Assembly: GCA_011052215.1 (NCBI GenBank)
Contig: DRJK01000049.1
Coordinates: 1 to 39,136, forward strand
DNA: 39,136 nucleotides
From: Gammaproteobacteria bacterium
Lineage (GTDB): Bacteria > Pseudomonadota > Gammaproteobacteria > JAADHQ01
Direction of reading: 5' to 3'
A program made the translations under genes and the position numbers. Shown one piece after another: positions 1 to 7,867 of this stretch. The notes under the pieces are model-generated. The model was not told where the DNA came from and did not search any database. It saw only the letters and a program-made list of their open reading frames with translations. The first letter of the stretch is position 1. Each line of letters opens with the position of its first letter.

Positions 1-809
1 TGCACGGTGATGACCCCGGCTGGTACCGGTTACCCGACAAACGCGACCTGGCGGCCCAGTATCTGTTGTTATACGAAATGTCGCTGCCCTACGGTCTGGA
101 TCTCAACAGCCAGATCGATCTGGACAAATCCGCGACCCGGCTGACGGTGATCCTGGATACCATCCCGCAAAAAAAGATTATCGAGGTAATCAAGCGCACT
201 GAATCATGGATGGCGGAAAATATGCCGCCACCCATGCGGGCCAGGGCAACCGGCACAATTGTCATGTTCGTGAACCTTGCCATGCGGAATATTATCAGCA
301 TGTTGAGCGGTACTATCATGGCCTTTGTGCTGATTTCCATAACACTCGTCTTTGCCCTGCGCAGCATCCGTCTGGGTCTGATCAGCCTGATCCCCAATTT
401 TCTGCCGGTGCTGATTACATTTGGATTGTGGGCGATTTTCGTTGGCGAGATCGGCATCATCGCCTCCATGATCACCGCCACCAGCATGGGGCTCATCGTC
501 GACGACACGGTACACATACTCAGCAAGTATCGCCGCGCCAAACGCGAACACAATCTTGGCACCCACGACGCCATTCGCTACAGCTTTTCCCATGTCGGCA
601 AGGCGTTGTGGGTAACCACCTTGATCATGATCGCCGGCTTTTCTGTGCTGGCCTTTTCCAGCTACAAACTCAATGTAGACATGGGCATTCTCACCGCGAC
701 AGCAGTCGGCGTGGCCCTGGTAATGGATTTTCTGCTACTGCCATCATTATTGATGTTCATGGACAAGGACAAACAATGTAACTGCGCCGCCTGCCGGGTG
801 GACCTTTGA
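1..809 (+). CDS. RND/MMPL-family exporter, C-terminal part (5' end outside window)
   Basis: This is the C-terminal half of an inner-membrane RND-superfamily (MMPL-type) exporter. The frame is already open at base 3, so the real start lies upstream. The visible 269 residues hold a short periplasmic segment and then about five hydrophobic helices. The motif GLIVDDTVH after the third helix is the charged GxxxDD-type signature of the family's proton-relay region, and an RAKRE-type cytoplasmic loop follows. The extreme C-terminus has a small Cys cluster (CNCAAC). Substrate cannot be told from this fragment; hopanoid, lipid or other hydrophobic cargo is typical of the family. No downstream gene is close enough to be clearly co-transcribed. 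Confidence 0.85.
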   Translation, partial: HGDDPGWYRLPDKRDLAAQYLLLYEMSLPYGLDLNSQIDLDKSATRLTVILDTIPQKKIIEVIKRTESWMAENMPPPMRARATGTIVMFVNLAMRNIISMLSGTIMAFVLISITLVFALRSIRLGLISLIPNFLPVLITFGLWAIFVGEIGIIASMITATSMGLIVDDTVHILSKYRRAKREHNLGTHDAIRYSFSHVGKALWVTTLIMIAGFSVLAFSSYKLNVDMGILTATAVGVALVMDFLLLPSLLMFMDKDKQCNCAACRVDL

Positions 810-992
810 GGCAGAACCCGGCAAGCCGATTCGTTAACATAACCGGCATGGGACGTAGCAAAGGTAAACCAGTGTTCATTCCGCACACGGGCCAATGGTG
901 GCAGTTGGTCAAACTGGTTGCCGATACAGGTAAGATCCTCCGGGATAATCACCAATGTGCACGGCACCGGCCATAAAGAAGGGAGGAGATGC

Positions 993-1640
993 ATGAATAC
1001 AGGGTTTGCTTCTAGCATGACGAGAGGGCATGTCTTTCCATGGCCGGTGAGGCTCTTCGGGTGGCTGGGTCTGCTCGGTGTGATTGTGTTTGGCTCATCG
1101 CTTACCATGGTGCACATAGCCGGTACTGGTATCGACTGGATGCACGACTATGTCAGCAACATGGCGAATGAGCCGCTCGGATGGGTCTTTATTGCCGGTG
1201 CCTTTGTGCATGGCTGGGGCAACCTGGCCCTGACTATGGGCCTGCGCGGTGCGCTTCATCCGGAACGATTGAGGACCTGGGCGGTTCTGTTCTTTGGCCT
1301 GGCAGCCGTGGGTATTTTACTGGCGGCGCTGTTTCCTGTCGATTCACCAGACCAGATCCCGACTATGACGGGACAGGTACATCGTATCGTTGCCAGTGCC
1401 ACCTTTTTGTTCGAACTCACCGCGCTGTTCGTTTTCTCGATTGCTTTTAGACGTAATCGTCGCTGGCACCGACAACAGGCTGTTTCACTCGTATTATCGG
1501 TGAGTGCTGCCGTGGCGATGACGGCGTTTATTATTGCCATTCAGGTAGACGTGGCGCCGGGCCTGGCGGAACGTACTGCCTTGGTAATATTACTGGTCTG
1601 GGAGATTTGGGTCTGTTTTCAACTGATCAGGTCGAGGTAA
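993..1640 (+). CDS. DUF998 family membrane protein
   Basis: This is a 215-residue integral membrane protein resembling DUF998 proteins, whose function is not established. About six hydrophobic segments alternate with short loops. The segment DYVSNMANEPLGW after the first helix is the kind of conserved loop that marks the family. I chose the ATG at 993 because GGGAGGAG at 981-988 is well spaced from it; an upstream in-frame start at 918 has no such site and adds a non-membrane tail. It stands alone between the exporter fragment and the gdhA operon and is followed by a strong hairpin at 1664-1694. Confidence 0.75.
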   Translation: MNTGFASSMTRGHVFPWPVRLFGWLGLLGVIVFGSSLTMVHIAGTGIDWMHDYVSNMANEPLGWVFIAGAFVHGWGNLALTMGLRGALHPERLRTWAVLFFGLAAVGILLAALFPVDSPDQIPTMTGQVHRIVASATFLFELTALFVFSIAFRRNRRWHRQQAVSLVLSVSAAVAMTAFIIAIQVDVAPGLAERTALVILLVWEIWVCFQLIRSR

Positions 1641-1663
1641 CTGTGCCGATGCAAATGACCCTG

Positions 1664-1694
1664 CCCGGAAATTCAGCCTGGAAAAATTTCCGGG
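1664..1694 (+). terminator. Perfect 10-bp hairpin after the DUF998 gene
   Basis: The arms CCCGGAAATT (1664-1673) and AATTTCCGGG (1685-1694) are exact reverse complements around an 11-base loop. The hairpin lies 24 bases after the DUF998 stop. No clean T-tract follows, so intrinsic termination is plausible but not certain; it could also be a 3' mRNA stabiliser. Confidence 0.45.
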
Positions 1695-1703
1695 TGGCTA
1701 CTC

Positions 1704-1732
1704 TTGCTTTGGTCTGAGGGGAAAGCCATAAT
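1704..1732 (+). promoter_or_regulatory. Possible sigma70 promoter for the gdhA-por operon
   Basis: TTGCTT (1704-1709) and CATAAT (1727-1732) are separated by 17 bases, a fair match to a housekeeping promoter just after the preceding hairpin. It would give gdhA a leader of about 250 bases. The rest of the 351-base gap contains only a weak small open frame at 1832. Confidence 0.35.
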
Positions 1733-1831
1733 GTTAATGTAGCTTGCCCACTTTATCCTGGTGCATGGGTTACATACACAAGTTGAATTCACGTTGTCAA
1801 ACAAGGTAGTTGTGAAATCAGGGGAGTATCA

Positions 1832-2002
1832 GTGGATCAAGCGAATTGCGATGACGGGTGCATTCCGGGGCAGCATGGACTGAATCAGCGCGCCAATGTT
1901 AACTCGTCTACCTCGAAATGGAACCGGAGGACTTCTGACAACAAACTGCCTGACGGACAAAGAATAACAATGCACGACAAGGGAATACACCATGTCGGTT
2001 GA
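1832..2002 (+). other. Possible 56-codon small ORF overlapping the gdhA start
   Basis: A GTG at 1832 preceded by GGGGAG (1821-1826) opens a 56-codon frame that ends 11 bases inside gdhA. The predicted peptide is polar, begins with two Cys (VDQANCDDGC) and matches no family I know. The ribosome-site spacing and overlap would suit a leader peptide coupled to gdhA, but composition alone does not show that it is translated. Confidence 0.2.
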
Positions 2003-3257
2003 ACGCGAACACTGTCAATGTCAGGACACGCAAACCCGTTTTTTGCAACGGGCATTCGAATCGCTGCAACTGGGGGACGCACAACGGGAACTGCTGTTGT
2101 CAGTGTTCCGGGAAACAACCATTACTATTCCGCTGCGACCTCATCGTGCAGATGATGATGGTGGTGAACTGCGCACCTACATGGGTTACCGGGTGCAGCA
2201 CAATCATGCACGCGGCCCCTTCAAGGGTGGGCTGCGCTTCCATCCATCGGTCAACCTGGGTGAGATTCGTGCACTGGCACAATTGATGACCTGGAAAACT
2301 GCACTGGTGGATATTCCCTTCGGTGGAGCCAAAGGGGGTATTGCCATCGATACGACCGAGCTGAGTCAGCACGCACTGGAAACCCTTACCAAGCGTTTTG
2401 TGCAGAAAATGGCCCCGGTATTCGGTGTTCATCAGGACATCCCTGCGCCGGATGTCGGCACCAATCCGCAGGTGATGGCCTGGATCCTTGAAGAATACAG
2501 CAAGACCCACGGTTATACCCCGGGCATCGTGACCGGCAAACCGATGGAACTGGGCGGGTCGGCGGGGCGGCTGGAGGCGACAGGCCATGGCGTTGCTTAT
2601 CTCACTGACAAGGCGGCGACTGAAATGTCCTTGTCCATCAAGGGTGCGCCCATCGTGATTCAGGGTTTTGGTAATGTTGGATTTCACACGGCACAGCGTC
2701 TTGCCGCTATGGGTGCCCGGGTCATTGCGGTGTCTGATTCCCGCAATGGTGTTGTCTGCGAGGCAGGTATCGATATCGAGCAAGCGCAGTGTCATGTTGC
2801 TGAAACGGGCTGGCTTGAAGGCCTGCCGGGCACGGAACCGGTCAGTAATGCCGAACTGCTGGAATACCCCTGTGATATTCTGATCCCGGCTGCGGTTGAA
2901 GCAACCATTAATTGTGACAATGCCGAGGCCATCCAGGCCCGCCTCGTGGTGGAGGCGGCCAATATCCCGGTGACCCACCTGGCGGATGCGACTTTGCGAG
3001 ACCGGGGCATCACGGTCATTCCCGATCTGCTGGCGAACGCAGGCGGGGTATTGGTCTCCTATTACGAGTGGGTGCAGAACCTGCAGGAGTTCCCCTGGGA
3101 ATACGACACAGTGATGCAACGTCTGGAACAGCGTCTTGACCGGGTCTATGACCAGGTTCGTGATCTGGCGCAACAAGGTGCCACTGATCTGCGTACTGCG
3201 GCTTACGAGCTGGCCATCGGACGGGTCAATCAGGCCATGGCCTTGCGGGGGTTTTAA
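1992..3257 (+). CDS. gdhA: Glutamate dehydrogenase, Glu/Leu/Phe/Val family
   Basis: This cytosolic enzyme interconverts glutamate and 2-oxoglutarate plus ammonium with NAD(P)H. At 421 residues it has the length of hexameric GDH. PFKGGLRFHP (with the substrate-binding Lys region) and GGAKGGIAID mark the N-terminal catalytic domain, and GFGNVGFHTAQRLA starts the C-terminal Rossmann domain. The strand-2 end VSDS has an Asp, which may favour NAD, but cofactor choice is not secure. The stop codon abuts the TTG start of the oxidoreductase gamma subunit, so it is the first gene of a five-gene unit. That placement suggests it feeds or drains 2-oxoacids handled by the downstream enzyme. Confidence 0.93.
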   Translation: MSVEREHCQCQDTQTRFLQRAFESLQLGDAQRELLLSVFRETTITIPLRPHRADDDGGELRTYMGYRVQHNHARGPFKGGLRFHPSVNLGEIRALAQLMTWKTALVDIPFGGAKGGIAIDTTELSQHALETLTKRFVQKMAPVFGVHQDIPAPDVGTNPQVMAWILEEYSKTHGYTPGIVTGKPMELGGSAGRLEATGHGVAYLTDKAATEMSLSIKGAPIVIQGFGNVGFHTAQRLAAMGARVIAVSDSRNGVVCEAGIDIEQAQCHVAETGWLEGLPGTEPVSNAELLEYPCDILIPAAVEATINCDNAEAIQARLVVEAANIPVTHLADATLRDRGITVIPDLLANAGGVLVSYYEWVQNLQEFPWEYDTVMQRLEQRLDRVYDQVRDLAQQGATDLRTAAYELAIGRVNQAMALRGF

Positions 3258-3830
3258 TTGGACAGCCAACTACACGAAATTCGTTTTCATGGCCGTGGCG
3301 GCCAAGGTGCCGTGTCGGCGGCGGCATTGCTGTCTCTGGCGGCCTTTGACGACGGCTTTGAGGCACAGGCCTTTCCCAAATTTGGCTCCGAACGGCGCGG
3401 TGCACCGGTAGAGGCCTATGTGCGCATCAGCACAACACCGATCCGTCGTCACAATCAGGTCTACCAGCCGGACGCAGTCATTGTTCAGGACAGCACCTTG
3501 TTACGATCCGAGCCGGTCACCGCCGGGCTGGCCGAACATGGCCTGGTGATTTTGAATGCCGATCGGTGCCCTGATGAACTGGATGACGGCACCTTGCGCT
3601 GGATTTGTTTACCTGCTGACCAGATAAGCGAGACCTTTCTCGGACGGCCGTTGCCAAACACCGTTTTATTGGGCGCCCTGGCGGCGGCAACCAACTGGAT
3701 CAGCCTGGCCGCACTGGAACAGGCCATTGGCAACCATCTGGCCAGGAAAGGTGAAAAAATTGTCAGCACCAATATCAAGGCCTTGCGCGAAGGCTACCGG
3801 CTCACCCATGAACTGGAGAACACATCGTGA
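3258..3830 (+). CDS. porG: 2-oxoacid:acceptor oxidoreductase, gamma subunit
   Basis: This is the gamma (domain III-type) subunit of a pyruvate/2-oxoacid:ferredoxin oxidoreductase, 190 residues, which is the usual size. GRGGQGAVSAAALLSLAA near the N-terminus and AFPKFGSERRGAPVEAYVR are the two hallmark motifs contacting the TPP and CoA sites. The start is TTG immediately after the gdhA stop, with GGGGG just upstream; no ATG is available near it. Its last codons overlap the GTG start of the alpha gene, which points to translational coupling. Subunits are split and in the order gamma-alpha-beta, unlike the single-chain bacterial enzyme. Confidence 0.9.
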   Translation: MDSQLHEIRFHGRGGQGAVSAAALLSLAAFDDGFEAQAFPKFGSERRGAPVEAYVRISTTPIRRHNQVYQPDAVIVQDSTLLRSEPVTAGLAEHGLVILNADRCPDELDDGTLRWICLPADQISETFLGRPLPNTVLLGALAAATNWISLAALEQAIGNHLARKGEKIVSTNIKALREGYRLTHELENTS

Positions 3831-5023
3831 GACAACAAATGGAAGGGTCCCATGCCGTGGCTGAGGCGGTGTCTCTCTGTCGCCCGCAGGTGGTGGCCGC
3901 CTATCCTATTACACCGCAGACACACATCATCGAGCATCTGGCGGAAATGGTCGCCGACGGCGGTCTGGCATCCGAATTTATCAGTGCGGAGAGTGAGTTC
4001 GCCGCCGCCTCGATTGTGCTCGGTGCCGTGGCCGCCGGCAGTCGGGCCTTCACCGCCAGTGCCTCGCAAGGCCTGTTACTCATGACCGAGGTGCTGTTTA
4101 ACATCGCGGGACTGCGTTTACCCGTGGTAATGGTATGCGCCAACCGCGCGGTGGGCGCACCGATCAATATTTTCAGCGATCACCAGGACAGCATGGCGCT
4201 GCGTGATGCAGGCTGGATTCAGCTGTATGCAGGAAGCAATCAGGAGGCGGCTGATACCATTATTCAGGCCTATCGCATCGCTGAAACGTGTGAACTGCCG
4301 GTGATGGTTTGTATGGACGGGTTTTTCCTGACGCATACTTTTGAGCCGGTGGATTTGCCCGGACAGGACACAGTGGATGCATTCCTGCCTGCGTTTCACT
4401 TTGCCCGCACACTGGATCCCACCCGACCCATAACCCTGGGTGGCGGCAGTGAACCGGACAACTATATGGAATATCGGCAACATCAACATCAGGCCCTGGT
4501 ATCGGCTGCAACTGAGATCGAGAACGTCAATCTTGAATTTGCACAGACCTTTGGGCGTGATCATGGTGGCTTGATAGACGCTTACCGCCTGGAGGGGGCG
4601 GAAGTGGTGATGGTTACGCTGGGGTCGGTGATGGGGGCGGTCAAGGATGTGGTAGACAGTTTACGGGGGCAGGGCCAATTGGTCGGCGCCTTGCGGTTGC
4701 GTTGTTTCCGGCCGTTTCCGGCCTCCGCGCTGGTGACGTCCCTTTGTGATACCGGTTGCAATGCCAAACGCATCGTCGTATTGGAAAAGGCCCTGAGTGT
4801 CGGCGCAGATGGTATTGTCGTCACCGAATTGCGCGCCGCACTGCACAACGCCGGCATGGCGGTTATTGTAGAAGGTTTTGTGGGTGGGCTGGGGGGACGT
4901 GATTTGACAATCGAGGTGATCGAGTCGGTGTTTCGCACAGCAAGCGATGGGGTATCCACCCGTTGCCGTTTCGCAGGACTCAAGCCGGAGTCCGGTGACC
5001 AGTCAACCATGGGGGAGTCATAG
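3827..5023 (+). CDS. porA: 2-oxoacid:acceptor oxidoreductase, alpha subunit
   Basis: This alpha subunit (398 residues) carries the pyrimidine-binding TPP half-site. AAYPITPQTHIIE near residue 25 is the classic alpha-subunit signature, followed by FISAESEFAAAS and the SASQGLLLM segment. The C-terminal domain has the expected VLEKALSVG and GGLGGRDLT stretches. The GTG start overlaps the previous stop as GTGA. The substrate could be pyruvate, 2-oxoglutarate or another 2-oxoacid; primary sequence read by eye cannot separate these. The neighbour gdhA makes 2-oxoglutarate a reasonable guess, while the alpha/beta sequences resemble pyruvate enzymes. Confidence 0.9.
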   Translation: MRQQMEGSHAVAEAVSLCRPQVVAAYPITPQTHIIEHLAEMVADGGLASEFISAESEFAAASIVLGAVAAGSRAFTASASQGLLLMTEVLFNIAGLRLPVVMVCANRAVGAPINIFSDHQDSMALRDAGWIQLYAGSNQEAADTIIQAYRIAETCELPVMVCMDGFFLTHTFEPVDLPGQDTVDAFLPAFHFARTLDPTRPITLGGGSEPDNYMEYRQHQHQALVSAATEIENVNLEFAQTFGRDHGGLIDAYRLEGAEVVMVTLGSVMGAVKDVVDSLRGQGQLVGALRLRCFRPFPASALVTSLCDTGCNAKRIVVLEKALSVGADGIVVTELRAALHNAGMAVIVEGFVGGLGGRDLTIEVIESVFRTASDGVSTRCRFAGLKPESGDQSTMGES

Positions 5024-5025
5024 AC

Positions 5026-6009
5026 ATGGATGTGCGTGACACATATCGACACAATGTACTCACTTCCGGTCACCGCGCCTGTTCCGGCTGTGGCGAGGCC
5101 ATGGCAGCACGCATGGTAACGGATATTATCGGCCCTGATGCCGTCTATATAAACGCCACTGGCTGCCTGCAGGTTTTTACTACCCACAATCAACAGTCTG
5201 CATGGCAGGCACCGTGGATTCATTCGGTGTTTGCCAATGCAGCGGCTGTGGCCTCCGGGGTGGAAGCGGCAATGCGCGCCAATGGTAAAGATACGCCGGT
5301 AGTGGTGCAGGCGGGTGACGGCGGTACGTTCGATATTGGTTTGCAATGTCTGTCCGGCATGATCGAGCGTGGTCACGATGTGTTGTTCGTTTGTTATGAC
5401 AACGAGGCCTACATGAACACCGGTGTGCAGCGCTCCAGCTCAACACCCCATGCGGTACGCACCACCACCTCACCGCCGGGCCGTCTGAGTGAGGGCAAAC
5501 ATCATCTGAAAAAGGATGTGATCTCGATTATCGCCGCGCACCAGATGCCCTATGCCGCTACCGCCACGGTGGCCTATTTCCCGGATCTCAAGGCCAAGGT
5601 GGAAAAAGCGATGAGCCTTAAAGGACCACGTTTTCTGCAAGTATTGTCCCCGTGTCCGCTGGGCTGGAATCATGATGCCGCGCAGACCATACAGGTATCG
5701 CGACTGGCGGTTGAGACCGGTCTGTTTCCGCTGGTTGAGCTGGAACACGGGGCCGTGACCGGCGTCATGCGTCTGGCCCGGCAACGGCCGGTGGAAGATT
5801 ATATAAAACTGCAGGGACGTTTCAAACATCTGTTCGGCAGCAAGGGGGGCGCGGTTGAGATTCGCCATTTGCAAGCGCTGGCCGATGCACGCATCCGGCG
5901 CTACGGTCTGCTCGAGGCAGACACCGAATGGACCACGGACACGGCCAACCAGGTGCAACGCCGTGGCCGCGGTGGCTATGCCCGGGTCTCAAAGGGGGAG
6001 TCACAATGA
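5026..6009 (+). CDS. porB: 2-oxoacid:acceptor oxidoreductase, beta (TPP-binding) subunit
   Basis: This beta subunit (327 residues) binds TPP diphosphate/Mg and a proximal [4Fe-4S] cluster. The cluster ligands are visible: HRACSGCGE, a third Cys in ATGCLQVF and a fourth in SPCPLGW. The TPP motif begins at GDGGTFDIG and ends at CYDNEAYMNTG. The gene starts two bases after the alpha stop and overlaps the next gene by ATGA. The complex acts in the cytoplasm, oxidatively decarboxylating a 2-oxoacid to acyl-CoA, or in reverse fixing CO2 with a low-potential donor. Confidence 0.92.
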   Translation: MDVRDTYRHNVLTSGHRACSGCGEAMAARMVTDIIGPDAVYINATGCLQVFTTHNQQSAWQAPWIHSVFANAAAVASGVEAAMRANGKDTPVVVQAGDGGTFDIGLQCLSGMIERGHDVLFVCYDNEAYMNTGVQRSSSTPHAVRTTTSPPGRLSEGKHHLKKDVISIIAAHQMPYAATATVAYFPDLKAKVEKAMSLKGPRFLQVLSPCPLGWNHDAAQTIQVSRLAVETGLFPLVELEHGAVTGVMRLARQRPVEDYIKLQGRFKHLFGSKGGAVEIRHLQALADARIRRYGLLEADTEWTTDTANQVQRRGRGGYARVSKGESQ

Positions 6010-7619
6010 GCCGTTTGTCCTTTGAAGCAGGCAGCAGCGTTGCTTACCACACCGGTGACTGGCGTATCCTGAGACCCGTATACAAGGATAAATGGCCACC
6101 TTGCAGCCAGACCTGCCCTGCCTCTGAGGACATTCAGGCATGGCTTGCCCTTGCCAGTGATGATCAATGGCAAGCGGCATGGCGCAAACTCACCGAGCGT
6201 AATCCGTTTCCGGCAGTTATGGGGCGGATCTGTTACCACCCGTGTGAATTGAGTTGTAATCGCAAACACCTGGACAGCGCAGTGAACATACACGGCGTCG
6301 AACGTTACCTGGGCGATCTGGCCCTGGAGCAGGGGTGGCGTCATCAACCGCTCAACAAAAAACAGCAGACGCAGCAGGTAGCTGTGGTCGGGGCAGGCCC
6401 GGCTGGACTTTCCTGTGCGTTCCAGCTGGTACGCCGTGGTTATCCGGTAACGGTATTCGATGCCCGGTCGGCAGCGGGTGGTACCCTGCACAGTGGCATA
6501 CCTGCTTATCGGCTGCCCAAAAACATATTAAGACGCGAGATCGATGCCATTCTTGCCCTGGGTATCCAGTTGCATCTCGATACGCGTATAGGCGAGCAAC
6601 GCAGTGCCCAATCCCTGCAGGAGGAATTCGCCGCCATTTTTCTGGCTATTGGCGAACAGCAGCCACGCATCTACACGGGTAATGATCAGTCCGGGCATAG
6701 CATTATGTCGGGTGTCGATTTTCTGCGTCGCATCAACCAGGGTGAGCCCGTCAAGATGCCCCGACATGTGGCCGTGATTGGTGGTGGTAACACGGCCATT
6801 GATGCTGCGCGTTGCGCACGACGTTTAGGCGCAGAAGTCACGGTAGTCTGCCCCCAGGACCCTCACGGTACCCAACATGGTCACCCGGGCGCAGAAATGC
6901 CCGCCTCATTTGAAGAGGTTATCCAGGCTGAAGCCGAAGGCGTGCGCCTGAGTTATCGTTTGGGTGTCTCACGCCTGGTTCGTAGCGGTGAGCATCTGTC
7001 CGGCCTTCAGGTAGCCCGTGTCGATCAACTGCATGACCGCCATGGTCAATTTGCACCGAAGTTGTTCGAGGGCACCGAAGAATTTTTGTCTGCCGGTCTG
7101 GCGATATTTGCCATTGGTCAGGAAGTGGACTGGCACGGACTGGAACGCCTGCGGGATAGTGAGGACTCAAATATCCTGATCGGCGGAGACGCTGCCGGTA
7201 AACCCCGTTTTGCGGCCACGGCCGTTGGCAGTGGCTACCAGGCGGCCATGTCGATTATTGCCTGCCTGACCGGCATTCCGCCTGTTTACGAGCAACACGA
7301 AAAGGCAGAGGTCTCGATAAATGACCTGAATCTGTCGTATTACCCGCAAAGTGTGCGACAGGAAGGCGGGGTTGTTGCAGATCGTTTACATGACTTTGAT
7401 GAAGTCATCACGGGTCTGGATAAAACGGCAGTAACCCATGAAGCCGGGCGTTGCCTGAGCTGTGGTGTTTGCTTCCAGTGTGACAATTGCTGGCATTTTT
7501 GTCCCGATGCGGCGGTCATTAAACAGGATGCAGGTTATGAAGTCGATAATGATTATTGTAAAGGCTGCGGGATCTGTGCACAGGAGTGTCCTTGTGGGCA
7601 TATCGATATGGTAACGTGA
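6006..7619 (+). CDS. GltD-like FAD/NAD(P) flavoprotein fused to a 2x[4Fe-4S] ferredoxin, oxidoreductase-associated
   Basis: This 537-residue protein looks like the electron-exchange subunit of the upstream complex. The N-terminus holds a Cys cluster like the glutamate-synthase small subunit (C33, C37, C76, C80, C84). Two dinucleotide folds follow, one at VVGAGPAGLS (about residue 128) and one at VIGGGNTAIDAARCAR. The C-terminus has two ferredoxin motifs, CLSCGVCFQCDNCWHFCP and CKGCGICAQECPCG, corresponding to the delta subunit of archaeal-type enzymes. I chose ATG 6006, overlapping the beta stop; an upstream in-frame start at 5928 would lie inside porB. The fusion suggests electrons pass between NAD(P)H and the oxidoreductase core. 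Confidence 0.85.
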   Translation: MSRLSFEAGSSVAYHTGDWRILRPVYKDKWPPCSQTCPASEDIQAWLALASDDQWQAAWRKLTERNPFPAVMGRICYHPCELSCNRKHLDSAVNIHGVERYLGDLALEQGWRHQPLNKKQQTQQVAVVGAGPAGLSCAFQLVRRGYPVTVFDARSAAGGTLHSGIPAYRLPKNILRREIDAILALGIQLHLDTRIGEQRSAQSLQEEFAAIFLAIGEQQPRIYTGNDQSGHSIMSGVDFLRRINQGEPVKMPRHVAVIGGGNTAIDAARCARRLGAEVTVVCPQDPHGTQHGHPGAEMPASFEEVIQAEAEGVRLSYRLGVSRLVRSGEHLSGLQVARVDQLHDRHGQFAPKLFEGTEEFLSAGLAIFAIGQEVDWHGLERLRDSEDSNILIGGDAAGKPRFAATAVGSGYQAAMSIIACLTGIPPVYEQHEKAEVSINDLNLSYYPQSVRQEGGVVADRLHDFDEVITGLDKTAVTHEAGRCLSCGVCFQCDNCWHFCPDAAVIKQDAGYEVDNDYCKGCGICAQECPCGHIDMVT

Positions 7620-7867
7620 TGTTGCATATATCCGAAATTTTAACATGGCGTGCAGACCGACAGGCAGCCGGAAGAAAATCACCTTCCCTGGCGGTACTGA
7701 AACGGTGAGCGGTTCCGGATATTCACTGGCAGGTGGCTGGATCCGGATTACGGTAGATTACGGTGATCATAATGCAACGTACTGCGCTTTATATTGTCGA
7801 AGTTCAGGCCACCGGAGTATTTTGATGTTGTAGTGGCTTATCTCAAAAATCAGGAGGGGCTACGACC

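Noticed and set aside
89-574. Antisense open frame of 161 codons opposite the RND exporter
   Set aside because: It shadows clear transmembrane coding sequence and has no family motif.
2100-3269. A 389-codon open frame antisense to gdhA
   Set aside because: It lies wholly opposite a well-conserved gene, has no ribosome site or recognisable domain, and its composition is that of a frame shadow.
4582-5376. 264-codon antisense frame across porA and porB
   Set aside because: It covers the junction of two well-supported genes and contains no domain.
7645-7833. Possible 62-codon gene before glgP
   Set aside because: No ribosome site, no motif, and it sits in a gap with no other coding signal.
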